The notes under the pieces were generated by a model. It made no database searches. It had not been told where the DNA came from and saw only the letters and a list, made by a program, of their open reading frames with translations. Shown here piece after piece: positions 1 through 8,405 of a stretch of DNA of 40,896 nucleotides (positions within the stretch are counted from its first letter, which is position 1; the number at the start of each line of letters is the position of its first letter). Location: assembly GCA_031290135.1 (NCBI GenBank), contig JAITOE010000056.1, positions 1 through 40,896 of the forward strand, read 5' to 3'. The translations under genes were made by a program, and so were the position numbers. This DNA is from Eubacteriales Family XIII. Incertae Sedis bacterium. Lineage in GTDB: Bacteria; Bacillota; Clostridia; Peptostreptococcales; Anaerovoracaceae.

Positions 1-114
1 AATGGTTTTGCCGTCCCCGCTTCATCTCCCAAGGCCGTCTTGGCCGTTTCCGATCTTGTTTGCCGGACGCAGTGCTGCCTTGTTATCGCGGCTGTATGTT
101 GCATAGGTGAGTAG
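1..114 (+). other. Open frame running in from the left edge, unrecognised
   Basis: The plus frame starting at base 1 stays open for 37 codons and ends at TAG (112-114). The residues (starting NGFAVPASSPKAV) match no family I know, and the Cys-rich end does not look like a typical protein C-terminus. It may be the 3' end of an upstream gene or chance. Nothing else is visible between it and the promoter at 156. Confidence 0.2.
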
Positions 115-121
115 TAACAAT

Positions 122-152
122 AAATTCGAGAATTCAACGAAAATTCGAGAAT
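122..152 (+). repeat. Direct repeat AAATTCGAGAAT x2 upstream of the MCP promoter
   Basis: Exact 12-mers AAATTCGAGAAT lie at 122-133 and 141-152, 19 bases apart, just upstream of the -35 box at 156. The roughly two-turn spacing and the position would suit an activator or repressor site. No regulator is identified. Confidence 0.5.
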
Positions 153-155
153 CCT

Positions 156-184
156 TTGACAAGGAAACACGCAAGGGTTATAAT
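156..184 (+). promoter_or_regulatory. Sigma-A-type promoter for the chemotaxis gene
   Basis: TTGACA (156-161) and TATAAT (179-184) are both perfect consensus, separated by 17 bases. Transcription would begin near 191. That leaves about 53 nt of leader before the ATG at 244 and argues against the TTG at 202 as start. Confidence 0.85.
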
Positions 185-243
185 GGAAGCTTGAAGAGAC
201 GTTGCTTTATCTGTTAAACACTGGGCTGGGGGGTGTGTTCTTT

Positions 244-2235
244 ATGCCTTACACACAATCAATACGCTTTAAAATCATGCTTTTGGTCGTTGTTCCGCTG
301 TTCGTCGTCGCCGTCGTCTATATCTCCGTCGCGATGTTTACGGCAAACAAGCTGCTGGACGACAACAACATCGTGGTGTCGGAATCCACGGAAGAAACCG
401 TCCTCGCCATCGTTGAAGACTGGCGGACATCGACGCTGGCCTACGCGCAAGTCATCGCCGACCTTCCTTCGGACGCGCTGGCCGCCGCCATGGACGCGAA
501 GGACGCCGACGCCATCATCGCGCTTTCAAAGGAAGCCTTCGCCTACACGGGCTGTGACGGCATGACGTTCACCGACATGGAAGGAACCGCGCTGGCGCGT
601 GTCACGAACCCGGCAAAATTCGGCGACAACATCAAATCGTCCTTAGCCATCGCCGACGCGCTGGAGGGGAAATCGGTTTCCTACGCGTACCCGACCGCCA
701 ACAACGGGTTCAGCATTACCGCGGGCGTCCCCGTTGAATATTACGGGACGCAAATCGGCGTGCTATTTTTGTCCAAACGCCTTGACAAGGCGGAAAACCT
801 GGAAGATATCAAGCGCATGTCGGGCTGCGAGGTCGTGCTGTACCAGAATGACGAGCTTGCCATGGCCACATTTGAAGACGATGCCTACGCGCCCGGCCAG
901 AAGCTGGACGAAGCGATCTGGGCATCCATAAGCGCCAAAGACAGCTTTGCTGAAACCGCGAAAACGGGCGGCAATGACGTGCTGCGGCGTTACACGCCCC
1001 TCACCGGAAAAGACGACGCGGTGGTAGGGACCTTGCTGACAATCAGCATAAAAGAACGAAGCAACTGGACAATTACCATGTGGGCCATCATCTTTGTCTT
1101 GTCCATCATCATACTGTTCCCCGTCCTTTCGGTGAACATCCTGAAATTCGTAAAGCCGATCCGCTTGCTGAGCGACCAGGCCAAGCAGCTTTCTTCCGGC
1201 GACGTCAACGTGGAAATCCAGCATACCCGCAAGGATGAGATCGGCGTGCTGCAAGACAGCATGAAAGGCCTGGCGAACGCGATGACCCGGCAGGCGGACG
1301 CCATCGCACACATCGCCGCCGGGGATTTTTCCGTGACATACACACCCCGCTCCGCGCAGGACACCGTGGGCAACAGTTTAACTGAAATGCTGGCGCGCAA
1401 CAACGCGGTGTTTTCCGAAATCCGCTCGGCGTCCAACCAGGTCATGTCGGGTTCGCAGCAGGTTTCCCAGGCGTCCCAGAACCTTGCGTCGGGCGCCGGC
1501 ACGCAGGCTTCGACCATCGCGGAGTTCAGCGCCACCATGGCGGGGATCCAGGACATGGCAGACGGAAACATGGAAACGGCCACGGAGGCGCTGGCGGACG
1601 TCGCGGAGGCGGGGCGCGTGATGGGCGCCTGCATGGAAAATATGGAGCGGATGCTTGAAGCGATGCGGAACATCGACGAAAAATCGAAAAGCATCTCAAA
1701 TGTCATCAAGGTAATTGACGACATTGCGTTCCAGACCAACATTTTGGCGCTGAACGCGGCAGTTGAGGCAGCCAGGGCAGGGGAACACGGGCGCGGTTTC
1801 GCGGTCGTCGCAGATGAAGTCCGCAACCTCGCGGCAAAGAGCGCGGAAGCCGCGAAAGAGACGACCGCCCTGATTGCGGGCAGCACCCAGAGCGTTCAGG
1901 AAGGCAACGGGATTGTCGCTAAAGTGAACGAAGACCTTCTCGCGGTCAGCGAAATTTCCGCGAAAAACGGGGAGGCGATCGAAAAGCTGCATTCCGCGTC
2001 CAAGGAACAAAGCGGTTCATTGGCAGAGGCCACGACATCCATCGAGCAGCTTTCTTCCGTGGTACAGGCGAATTCCGCCGCCGCCCAGGAAACAGCGGCG
2101 GCCTCCGAGGAAATGTCCGCGCAGTCCGTGATACTCAACGAGATCGTGGACAGGTTCAAGCTGGACGAAAACGGGCAGGGGCCGGACGCAGACAGATACA
2201 GACCGGACGAAGGACCGTTTCTCCGGCTGGAATAG
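244..2235 (+). CDS. Methyl-accepting chemotaxis protein
   Basis: A transmembrane chemoreceptor of 663 aa that would control the CheA/CheW kinase complex in response to an extracellular ligand. The order is: short cytoplasmic start, TM1 (about 9-31), an extracytoplasmic Cache-like sensor (about 35-270), TM2 (about 274-300), a HAMP domain (KPIRLL...KDEIGVLQDS, about 300-355), a second HAMP-like stretch, and the MCP signalling domain (about 400-650). The hairpin tip NAAVEAARAGEHGRGFAVVA near residue 503 is diagnostic. The ORF track extends to a TTG at 202. I chose ATG 244 because it starts directly before TM1 with G-rich sequence upstream and because the promoter at 156-184 leaves too little leader for 202. 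No other chemotaxis gene is in the window, so the ligand is unknown. Confidence 0.93.
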   Translation: MPYTQSIRFKIMLLVVVPLFVVAVVYISVAMFTANKLLDDNNIVVSESTEETVLAIVEDWRTSTLAYAQVIADLPSDALAAAMDAKDADAIIALSKEAFAYTGCDGMTFTDMEGTALARVTNPAKFGDNIKSSLAIADALEGKSVSYAYPTANNGFSITAGVPVEYYGTQIGVLFLSKRLDKAENLEDIKRMSGCEVVLYQNDELAMATFEDDAYAPGQKLDEAIWASISAKDSFAETAKTGGNDVLRRYTPLTGKDDAVVGTLLTISIKERSNWTITMWAIIFVLSIIILFPVLSVNILKFVKPIRLLSDQAKQLSSGDVNVEIQHTRKDEIGVLQDSMKGLANAMTRQADAIAHIAAGDFSVTYTPRSAQDTVGNSLTEMLARNNAVFSEIRSASNQVMSGSQQVSQASQNLASGAGTQASTIAEFSATMAGIQDMADGNMETATEALADVAEAGRVMGACMENMERMLEAMRNIDEKSKSISNVIKVIDDIAFQTNILALNAAVEAARAGEHGRGFAVVADEVRNLAAKSAEAAKETTALIAGSTQSVQEGNGIVAKVNEDLLAVSEISAKNGEAIEKLHSASKEQSGSLAEATTSIEQLSSVVQANSAAAQETAAASEEMSAQSVILNEIVDRFKLDENGQGPDADRYRPDEGPFLRLE

Positions 2236-2271
2236 GGTATGCGCTGCGCCGTTCATCGGCTCACTTTCCGG

Positions 2272-3540
2272 TTACGCATCGTCGTCCTCCGGTTCAATGA
2301 GCGGCTGTTCATCCGGCGTTTCAGTCAGTTCCTCGACTCCGCGCAGCGCCTTGTTAATCTGCCGCGTCCTCACCCCGACGATTTGCTCTATCGTGTTGTC
2401 TGCGGTCTGGAGCTGTTTGTGCGCCTGCGCAAGCAGCTTCTCGAACTCCGTAAACTGCTTCTTGACGGAGCGGAGCGTGTCCCAGACCTCCTGCGACCGC
2501 TGTTCTATGGCAAGTGTTTTGAAGCCCATTTGGAGCGAACCCAGGAATGCCGAAAGCGTCGTCGCGCCCACCGCCGTGACCTTGTATTTGTCGCGCAGTT
2601 CCTCAAACAGCCCGGCGTTTTGCACCACTTCCGCGTATAAGCCCTCGGTGGGCAGGAACAGCAGGGCGAAATCCGTGGTTTTCGGCGGCACGATATATTT
2701 ATCGTGAATGTCCTTTGCTTCGCTGCGGATACGGGCGAACAGGGCTGCCCGCGCCGCCTTGATTTCCTCCTTGTCCTCCGCGTCGATCAGGCGGTTGTAA
2801 TCCTCAACCGGGAACTTGCTGTCAATCGGCAGAAGGAGGGGGGCGTCCCCGCTGCCGGGCAGTTTGATTGCGAACTCGACCCGCTTATTTGCCGCTATTT
2901 CCACGTTCGTGTCGTATTGGATCGGCGCGAGTATGTCCGACAAGAGCTTTTCAAGTCGCACTTCGCCGTAAGTGCCGCGCTCCTTGACGTTGGTCAGCGC
3001 GTTTTTGAGCGACTTCGCGTCGGTGGCGAGGGCTTTCATTTCGCCCAGCCCCCGGCCGACGCTCTCCAATTGTTTGCTTACAAGCTCAAATGACTGCGAC
3101 AGCCGCGTCTCCAGCGTCTTTTGCAGTTTTTCGTCCACCACGCCCTGCATCTGTTCAAGGCGCTTCTCGTTGCTTTCCTGGAGGGCCTGCATCTTGCGTT
3201 CGAGCGTGGCGTTGACCTTTTCAAGGTTTTCGGCGTTCCCGCGCTGAATGGCGGACAGGCGGGAATCGACTTGGGACTGGAACTCCCGCATTTGTTTCGC
3301 CTGTTCCTCGCGGCTTGACTGGAGCGTGGTCTGCACGCTCTCCTGAATCACGCCGAAGCGCTGGAACTGCTCTGTCACGCCCGCCGATATTTGTTTGGAC
3401 ACGCTGTCTGTCTGCTCGGCGGCGGCGCGCTTCAAAAGCGCGGCGATCTCGCCGACGTCAGACGTTTTGCGGCCGGTTATCTGCAAGACGATGACCACGA
3501 TCAAAAGGACTGTTATTGCCGCGGCCATAGCTATTTCCAT
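2272..3540 (-). CDS. rmuC: RmuC family DNA recombination protein
   Basis: A membrane-anchored RmuC protein of 422 aa. E. coli RmuC limits inversions at short inverted repeats, and its domain is related to nuclease folds. Residues 5-21 form an N-terminal membrane anchor and about 25-170 are a long coiled coil rich in Gln, Glu and Lys. The RmuC domain follows from about 170 to 400, with GTYGEVRLEKLL (189-200), DSKFPVEDY (240-248) and a PPKTTDFALLFLPTEGLY stretch. The ATG is preceded by GAGGTGA at good spacing. The gene converges on the chemotaxis gene with only 36 bases between stops and no clear terminator there. A promoter-like sequence lies at 3706-3734, inside the decayed region upstream. 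Confidence 0.93.
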   Translation of the reverse strand: MEIAMAAAITVLLIVVIVLQITGRKTSDVGEIAALLKRAAAEQTDSVSKQISAGVTEQFQRFGVIQESVQTTLQSSREEQAKQMREFQSQVDSRLSAIQRGNAENLEKVNATLERKMQALQESNEKRLEQMQGVVDEKLQKTLETRLSQSFELVSKQLESVGRGLGEMKALATDAKSLKNALTNVKERGTYGEVRLEKLLSDILAPIQYDTNVEIAANKRVEFAIKLPGSGDAPLLLPIDSKFPVEDYNRLIDAEDKEEIKAARAALFARIRSEAKDIHDKYIVPPKTTDFALLFLPTEGLYAEVVQNAGLFEELRDKYKVTAVGATTLSAFLGSLQMGFKTLAIEQRSQEVWDTLRSVKKQFTEFEKLLAQAHKQLQTADNTIEQIVGVRTRQINKALRGVEELTETPDEQPLIEPEDDDA

Positions 3541-3647
3541 ATCGTCACCTCGTCACTTTCGCCATGAACGGAGCATAGCCGTCGATGACATCATAAACCA
3601 CGTCGCCGCCGATGATAGCCGCAAAATGTTCACGGGGCGCGGAATGA

Positions 3648-3790
3648 CTGAACGGACGGCACGGCAAAATGCGCCGCGTGTTCTTGAAAGAACACCTGCC
3701 AATCCAGTATAACAAAATGTTACTGACGGAGCAACTGTTTCCGCACCTTCGGGAAGTCTCCGAGAAGTGGAATGCGAAGCGGAAGGACAT
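3648..3790 (+). pseudogene. Remnant of a TnpV-like transposon-encoded protein
   Basis: The plus frame after a stop at 3645-3647 reads GRHGKMRRVFLKEH, then PIQYNKMLLTEQLFPHLREV. From memory this resembles the middle of TnpV, a small protein of Firmicutes conjugative and mobilizable elements, whose core reads roughly GRYGRMR..YLKEHRP..Y..LL.SGKL..HL.EV. The expected N-terminus is missing, and after about codon 45 the frame turns into unrelated sequence. I therefore read it as a fragment, not a working gene. A profile search is needed to confirm. No transposase or terminal repeats are visible beside it. Confidence 0.5.
3706..3734 (-). promoter_or_regulatory. Possible promoter for rmuC
   Basis: On the minus strand TTGCTC (3729-3734) and TATACT (3706-3711) are 17 bases apart. 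The -10 is good and the -35 is weak. The leader would be about 160 nt. It lies within the TnpV-like remnant, so it could have been recruited from mobile DNA or be chance. Confidence 0.4.
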
Positions 3791-3829
3791 ATTGGGTGAA
3801 GTTCTTGTAGGAGGTTGTTGTCGTGGAAT

Positions 3830-4058
3830 ATATAACCCTTTGTCAGAAAGCCCGCATGCGGAAATGAAGGTTGTGTGCAGGGGCGTTCCTGCTGTACTGT
3901 TCGGAGACCACAAAGGCATCGCTTACATACTTGATTTCACACAGGTTGGTGACGCCGTCGCGCCTGTCGAGGACAAGGTCAATTTGCGCCTGCGGCTCCG
4001 AATATGTTGCGAAAAGCGTGTTTATTTTTGAGATTCCGCAACGTATTATTTTGCGGAT
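3830..4058 (-). pseudogene. Decayed C-terminus of a DUF234-type AAA ATPase
   Basis: Reading the minus strand from 4058, the frame gives SEPQAQIDLVLDRRDGVTN, then LCEIKYVSDAFVVSEQYSR. This matches the PD-(D/E)XK-like tail (D...ExK) of the accessory AAA ATPases common in anaerobes (usual form AQIDLLIDR.D.VINLCEIKY). Homology then seems to continue in another frame as LHTTFISACGLSDKG, so there is at least one frameshift. The ATPase core that should precede it is missing, since a stop lies just upstream at 4059-4061. I infer a relic. The surrounding ORFs 3545-3919 (-) and 3669-4031 (+) are partly artefacts of this mosaic. Confidence 0.6.
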
Positions 4059-4113
4059 TCACTTGAAACCGACTGTGTTTAGCTGATACAATTAAAATAA
4101 TCATAAAATATAT

Positions 4114-4150
4114 GCCGCGAAAAGTCAATTGTTTTTACACTTTTCGCGGC
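4114..4150 (-). terminator. Terminator of the cyclophilin gene
   Basis: GCCGCGAAAAGT (4114-4125) and ACTTTTCGCGGC (4139-4150) form a perfect 12-bp stem with a 13-nt loop. On the minus strand it is followed by U-rich sequence (ATATATTTTATG) and lies 35 bases after the cyclophilin stop. Confidence 0.7.
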
Positions 4151-4184
4151 ATTGCACGGCATTGGAAAGATCCTCCCGCAGCTG

Positions 4185-4667
4185 CTACAGCAGCGTCACT
4201 TTCTTCATGACGGCGTCTTCCAGCGGCTTATCCATGCCGCCGCGTTTTTTGAGCACGATGGCGTCGGCGGCTTCCATTCCCTCCGTCACCTTTCCGAAAG
4301 CGGCGTATTTGCCGTCCAAGTGCGGCGATTTGGCCACCATGATGAAGAACTGCGATGATGCCGAATCCGGGTCGTTTGTCCTTGCCATGGACAATACGCC
4401 GCGGTCATGCGCCAGATCGTTCTGGAAGCCGTTTTCCGTGAATTCGCCGGAAATGCTTTCCGCCCGTTCCGTGGCGGAATCGCCGCCTTGGATCATGAAG
4501 CCGGGGATGACCCTGTGGAAGATCGTCCCGTCATAAAAGCCTTTTTCGACCAGCCCGATGAAGTTTTCGACCGTTTTCGGGGCGATGTCCGGGTAAAGCT
4601 CCGCCCGGATGACGTCGCCGTTTTCCATTTCAATCTGTATCGTTCTTTTTTCCGTGTTTTCGCTCAT
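4185..4667 (-). CDS. Peptidyl-prolyl cis-trans isomerase, cyclophilin type
   Basis: A cytosolic cyclophilin of 160 aa that catalyses prolyl bond isomerisation during protein folding. The family signatures are clear: FHRVIPGFMIQGGD with the catalytic Arg, SMARTNDPDSASSQFFI, and a YAAFGKVTEGMEAAD segment. There is no signal peptide. The ORF track begins at 4790, but that extra N-terminus is translated from a REP-like repeat. ATG 4667 (MSENTEKRT) has AAGGAG seven bases upstream and matches normal cyclophilin length. The gene stands 165 bases downstream of the Nudix gene and ends in a good terminator. Confidence 0.93.
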   Translation of the reverse strand: MSENTEKRTIQIEMENGDVIRAELYPDIAPKTVENFIGLVEKGFYDGTIFHRVIPGFMIQGGDSATERAESISGEFTENGFQNDLAHDRGVLSMARTNDPDSASSQFFIMVAKSPHLDGKYAAFGKVTEGMEAADAIVLKKRGGMDKPLEDAVMKKVTLL

Positions 4668-4703
4668 TGTCGTCTCCTTACCTACATTTATATGTAACGA
4701 TTT

Positions 4704-4774
4704 CGTCATTGCGAGCGGGGCGAAGCAATCCAGTTGCATGCGGGTTGCTTTGTCGCCATGCTTCTCGCAATGGC
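4704..4774. repeat. REP-like palindromic repeat, copy 1
   Basis: cgtcattgcgagcggggcgaagcaa is answered by ttgctttgtcgccatgcttctcgcaatg, giving an imperfect palindrome of about 70 bases. Related copies lie at 22381-22450 and 38005-38145. It sits between the Nudix and cyclophilin genes and creates the false N-terminal extension of the latter. Confidence 0.8.
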
Positions 4775-4832
4775 GGAGGGGTATAGCCATCCGCGCCGGG
4801 TTCCGTTACCATGCGAAACGAATACCGCCGCC

Positions 4833-5294
4833 CTACCTTACCTTAAACACCGCATGGCCGCCGCGTCCCGCGTTTGTTTCCGCCAGAACGTCCCAGAGTT
4901 CGTCCCGGATGGCGGGCGGGTATACCTGCGGAAGCGCGGCTGTTTCCGCGCGCGTGAAAAAACGCAGCTCCCGCAGAACCTGGTGGCCGGCGTCAAATTC
5001 CGGGTCGCTGCCCAGCGACGCCCGGCCGCCCTCCGTCTCCGAGAGGAAGAAATTCACGAAGTGCTGCCCTCTCTCCGGCGACACCTCTTCCACATGCCAA
5101 ATCAGCGCCCCCGCCCGGATATCCAGCCCGGTTTCCTCGCGGACTTCGCGGACTGCGGCTTCTTCCGCGTTTTCATTCTCTTCGATGCCGCCGCCTGGAA
5201 GCATCCAGATATCTTTGTCTTCATGGCGCTGCCGGACCAAGAGGATCCGTCCCTCCGGATCAAGGACTACGACTCTGACGCCGCCTTTCCACAT
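4833..5294 (-). CDS. Nudix hydrolase
   Basis: A Nudix-fold pyrophosphohydrolase of 153 aa. The Nudix box GX5EX7REVREETGL is complete (G35 to L57), so the Mg2+-binding and catalytic glutamates are present. The substrate cannot be told from the box. The short single-domain form resembles MutT/ADP-ribose-type enzymes acting on nucleoside diphosphate derivatives. The ATG has AAGGAG at good spacing and follows the proS stop by 18 bases, so it is probably the last gene of the carD-yacL-ispDF-proS run. The tail past residue 115 (aromatic and charged, ending VFKVR) is not distinctive. Confidence 0.88.
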   Translation of the reverse strand: MWKGGVRVVVLDPEGRILLVRQRHEDKDIWMLPGGGIEENENAEEAAVREVREETGLDIRAGALIWHVEEVSPERGQHFVNFFLSETEGGRASLGSDPEFDAGHQVLRELRFFTRAETAALPQVYPPAIRDELWDVLAETNAGRGGHAVFKVR

Positions 5295-5312
5295 TTTCTT
5301 CGCTCCTTCGGC

Positions 5313-7058
5313 CTATCCCTTCACCATCCCGCGGATCTCCGCCCGTATCAGCCGGATGGCGTCCGCCACGGCGTCCGCCGTGTTTTTTTCGGTAAAGCCG
5401 CCTTCCCGCCGCAGCTTGTATTCCACCCGGTCCGCGGCGGCGTTTTTCCCGACGGTGATTCTTATGGGAATGCCGAGAAGATCCGCGTCGTTGAATTTGA
5501 CGCCCGGCCGTTCGGCCCGGTCGTCCAGCAGGGCTTCCGCGCCGCCGTCCAGCAGGGCCGCGTAGATTTTTTCCGCCAGGGCTTTCTGCACCGGGTCGTC
5601 GTGTTTGACAAGCGTCACGATGACGTGGTACGGCGCCACGGAAACCGGCCAGATCAGCCCTTTTTCATCATGGTGCTGCTCCGCCACCGCCGCCAGCGTC
5701 CGCGTCACGCCGATCCCGTAACTGCCCATGACGACCGGATGGTCCTGCATGTTTTCGTCTTTGTAGTACGCGCCCATGGATTCGCTGTACTTCGTTCCCA
5801 ATTTAAAGACCTGCCCCACCTCGATGCCGCGCGCCAGTTTCACGGGTGCGCCGCAAACCGGGCAGGGGTCGCCCTCCCGCACTTTTTTCAAGTCTGCGAT
5901 AAGCTCCGCCGTGTAATCCCTGCCGTAATTCACATGAATCATGTGATGATCCGGCTTACAGGCGCCGGCGCACATGTTTTTCATGCCCGGAAGCTCGCTG
6001 TCCACGATGATTTTGCAATTCCGGATGCCAATAGGCCCGGTAAAGCCTCCCACGCTGCCTGTTTCCGCCCCCATCGCCTGTTCGTCCGCAAAGCCGACGC
6101 GGTGTTCCGGCACGCCCAGGAAATTGATGAGCTTGGTCATGTTCAGTTCCCGGTCGCCGCGCACAAAGGCCGCCACGTATTCCGCAGGCCGCCCTTCTTC
6201 GTCGTATACCGTCAAAAGGAGCGCCTTGATCGTTTTTTCTTTCGGGATCCGCAGATAAGCCGCCACCTCTTCGATGCTCTTCGTTCCCGGCGTGGAAACG
6301 GTTTCCAGCGGCAGCTCCGCTTCGTTTCCGGGCGCGGTGCCTTGCATGGCCGCCCGTTCCGTGGTCGCCGCCATGTCGCAGGCGTCGCAATAGGCGATCT
6401 CGCTCTCTCCCACGTCGGCCAGGGCGGTAAACTCATGGGAGGCATTCCCCCCCATGGCGCCGCTGTCCGCTTCCACCGCGCGGAATGTCAGCCCGCAGCG
6501 TTCAAACACCCGTTCGTAGGCTTCGTACATGTCCGCATAGCTCTCATCCAAGCCCGCCGGGTCCCTGTCGAAGGAATAAGCGTCTTTCATGACGAACTCC
6601 CGGCTGCGCATGAGCCCGAAACGCGGCCTTGCCTCGTCCCTGTATTTGGTCTGTATCTGGTACAGGTTGAGCGGCAGCTGCCGGTAGGAGCTCACCTCCG
6701 TCCGCACGATGTCCGTGAACACCTCTTCGTGGGTGGGACCTAAGCAGAATTCGCGCTCGTGCCGGTCTTTCAGGCGCCACATCTCCGGCCCCATCACGTA
6801 CCATCTGCCCGATTCCATCCAAAGCTCGGCGGGCTGGATGGCGGACATGTGTATCTCCTGCGCGCCTTTCGCGTCCATTTCCTGGCGGACGATTTCTTCG
6901 ATTTTACGGACGGAGCGAAAACCCATCGGCATAAAGCCGTACACGCCCGAAACTAACTTACGGATCATTCCACTTCGCAAAAGCCATATGTGGCTGGGTA
7001 TTTCCGCCTCGGCAGGCACCTCCCGAAGCGTGTTCAGATGCAGTTTCGAAAGTCTCAT
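5313..7058 (-). CDS. proS: Prolyl-tRNA synthetase, bacterial type
   Basis: A class II aminoacyl-tRNA synthetase of 581 aa that charges tRNA-Pro. It has the bacterial ProS layout: an N-terminal catalytic part with motif 1, motif 2 (RFGLMRSREFVMKDAYSF), an inserted YbaK-like editing domain (about 225-400), motif 3 (GSYGIGVTRTLAAVAEQ, about 442-460) and a C-terminal anticodon-binding domain starting near VAPYHVIVTLV. The length is normal for the long, editing-competent form. The ATG is preceded by GAGGAGG. It begins 10 bases after the ispDF stop, which implies co-transcription and possible coupling. Confidence 0.97.
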   Translation of the reverse strand: MRLSKLHLNTLREVPAEAEIPSHIWLLRSGMIRKLVSGVYGFMPMGFRSVRKIEEIVRQEMDAKGAQEIHMSAIQPAELWMESGRWYVMGPEMWRLKDRHEREFCLGPTHEEVFTDIVRTEVSSYRQLPLNLYQIQTKYRDEARPRFGLMRSREFVMKDAYSFDRDPAGLDESYADMYEAYERVFERCGLTFRAVEADSGAMGGNASHEFTALADVGESEIAYCDACDMAATTERAAMQGTAPGNEAELPLETVSTPGTKSIEEVAAYLRIPKEKTIKALLLTVYDEEGRPAEYVAAFVRGDRELNMTKLINFLGVPEHRVGFADEQAMGAETGSVGGFTGPIGIRNCKIIVDSELPGMKNMCAGACKPDHHMIHVNYGRDYTAELIADLKKVREGDPCPVCGAPVKLARGIEVGQVFKLGTKYSESMGAYYKDENMQDHPVVMGSYGIGVTRTLAAVAEQHHDEKGLIWPVSVAPYHVIVTLVKHDDPVQKALAEKIYAALLDGGAEALLDDRAERPGVKFNDADLLGIPIRITVGKNAAADRVEYKLRREGGFTEKNTADAVADAIRLIRAEIRGMVKG

Positions 7059-7068
7059 AAATCCCTCC

Positions 7069-8400
7069 TCAGAATATAATATCCCGACGCCAGAGCAACA
7101 CCGCCGCGTGTGCGGCGATCCCTTCCTCCCGGCCGGTGAATCCCATTCCCTCCGTGGTCGTGGCCTTTACGCTGATCTGTCCCGCCTCCGCCGCCAAAGC
7201 GCCCGCCAGCCTTTCCCGCATCGCTTCCGTATGCGGCGCCAGCTTCGGCTGCTGCGCGACCACCGTAATGTCGGCGTTTCCCAGTTCGTATCCGGCGTCC
7301 CGGACCGCGCGCATCACCTTTTCCAGCAACGTCAGGCTGGATATGCCCGCATATTCCGGCGCCGTGTCCGGAAACATCTTACCGATGTCGCCGAGGGCCG
7401 CCGCGCCCAGCAGCGCGTCCATCAGGGCGTGCGTCAGCACGTCCGCGTCGGAGTGTCCCAGCAGGCCGCGCGCGTGGGCGATCTCCACCCCGCCCAGCAC
7501 AAGGGGCCGCCCTGCGGAAAAACGGTGCGCGTCGTAGCCCTCCCCGACGCGGACGCCCGTCCCCGCCGGTCTTGCGTCCGAAGCATCCTCCGGATTCGTC
7601 GCCGGTCTTGCATCCCTCGCTGGCCTTACCTCTGCTTCCGCCCCCGGTCTTACATCCCCCGTCGGCCTTACTTCCGCCGCCCCCCCCGACGGCCTCAACT
7701 CCCCACCCGAAGCAGTCTCTGCCGCCCCCGCAATGGATTCCCCTGCGGCCAGATCCTCCGGCGTGGTGATCTTAATGTTATCATACGCCCCCTCTGTAAG
7801 ATACACCTTTTTTCCGATCCGTTCAAGCAAAATCCCGTCGTCCGTTCCGGCATAGCCCGTTTTTTTCGCCTCCGCGTGCGCCTCCGCGAGCCACGCCCGC
7901 CGAAACCCCTGCGGCGTCTGGACGGCATAGAGCCGGTCCCGTTCGAGGTTCCCGGTAAAAACGCCGTCCGCCGCGCAGCGGATCGTGTCTTTCACCGCCA
8001 CTGCCGCCAGGACCGCGCCCAGCTCCGCCGCGCCGCGGATCACGCGGTCTATGCAGCCCTGTGAAACAAAGGGCCGCGCCGCGTCGTGGACCAAAACCAG
8101 TTCCACCGCCTCCGGCAAGGCCGAAAGTCCCGCCCGTACCGATTCCTGCCGCGTCGCGCCGCCGGGGATCACGCCCCGCAGTTTGGGGCCGCCGCCCTCT
8201 TCCCGGCAAAGCGCCAGCTGCGACGCGTCCGCGACAATGTAAATATCGTCAACGGAAGCATTCTTTTCGAATGCTTCCGCTGTTCTTGCCAGAACCGACT
8301 TCCCGCCGATTTCCATAAATTGCTTCGGGGTTTCCGCGCCCATGCGCGAACCCGTGCCGGCCGCCGCGATCAGCGCCGCCACTCGTTGATTTCGATACAT
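7069..8400 (-). CDS. ispDF: Bifunctional IspD/IspF of the MEP isoprenoid pathway
   Basis: A fusion of 443 aa. The IspD part (1-224) makes CDP-methylerythritol from MEP and CTP, with [17 protein letters not shown] near 12-28, VHDAARPF at 104-111 and [14 protein letters not shown] near 153-166. The IspF part (about 282-443) makes the 2,4-cyclodiphosphate, with [27 protein letters not shown] and [15 protein letters not shown]. Between them is an unusual linker of about 57 residues rich in Arg-Pro, Gly and Ala, built from repeats such as [10 protein letters not shown] and [10 protein letters not shown]. Fusions of these two enzymes are known in other bacteria, usually with little linker. The stop of yacL is five bases upstream. 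The order carD-yacL-ispD-ispF is common in Firmicutes. Confidence 0.95.
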   Translation of the reverse strand: MYRNQRVAALIAAAGTGSRMGAETPKQFMEIGGKSVLARTAEAFEKNASVDDIYIVADASQLALCREEGGGPKLRGVIPGGATRQESVRAGLSALPEAVELVLVHDAARPFVSQGCIDRVIRGAAELGAVLAAVAVKDTIRCAADGVFTGNLERDRLYAVQTPQGFRRAWLAEAHAEAKKTGYAGTDDGILLERIGKKVYLTEGAYDNIKITTPEDLAAGESIAGAAETASGGELRPSGGAAEVRPTGDVRPGAEAEVRPARDARPATNPEDASDARPAGTGVRVGEGYDAHRFSAGRPLVLGGVEIAHARGLLGHSDADVLTHALMDALLGAAALGDIGKMFPDTAPEYAGISSLTLLEKVMRAVRDAGYELGNADITVVAQQPKLAPHTEAMRERLAGALAAEAGQISVKATTTEGMGFTGREEGIAAHAAVLLWRRDIIF

Positions 8401-8405
8401 CCGAA

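Noticed and set aside
202-243. TTG start for the chemoreceptor
   Set aside because: It would lie about 11 bases after the predicted transcript start, and the ATG at 244 starts directly before the first membrane helix.
4734-6743. Plus-strand ORF of 669 aa
   Set aside because: It lies antisense to the Nudix gene and proS. Its composition (His, Arg, Phe rich, no domain) is the usual shadow of GC-rich coding DNA.
7560-7690. CRISPR array
   Set aside because: The repeats are short, imperfect, coding and inside the ispDF linker; spacers are not unique sequences.
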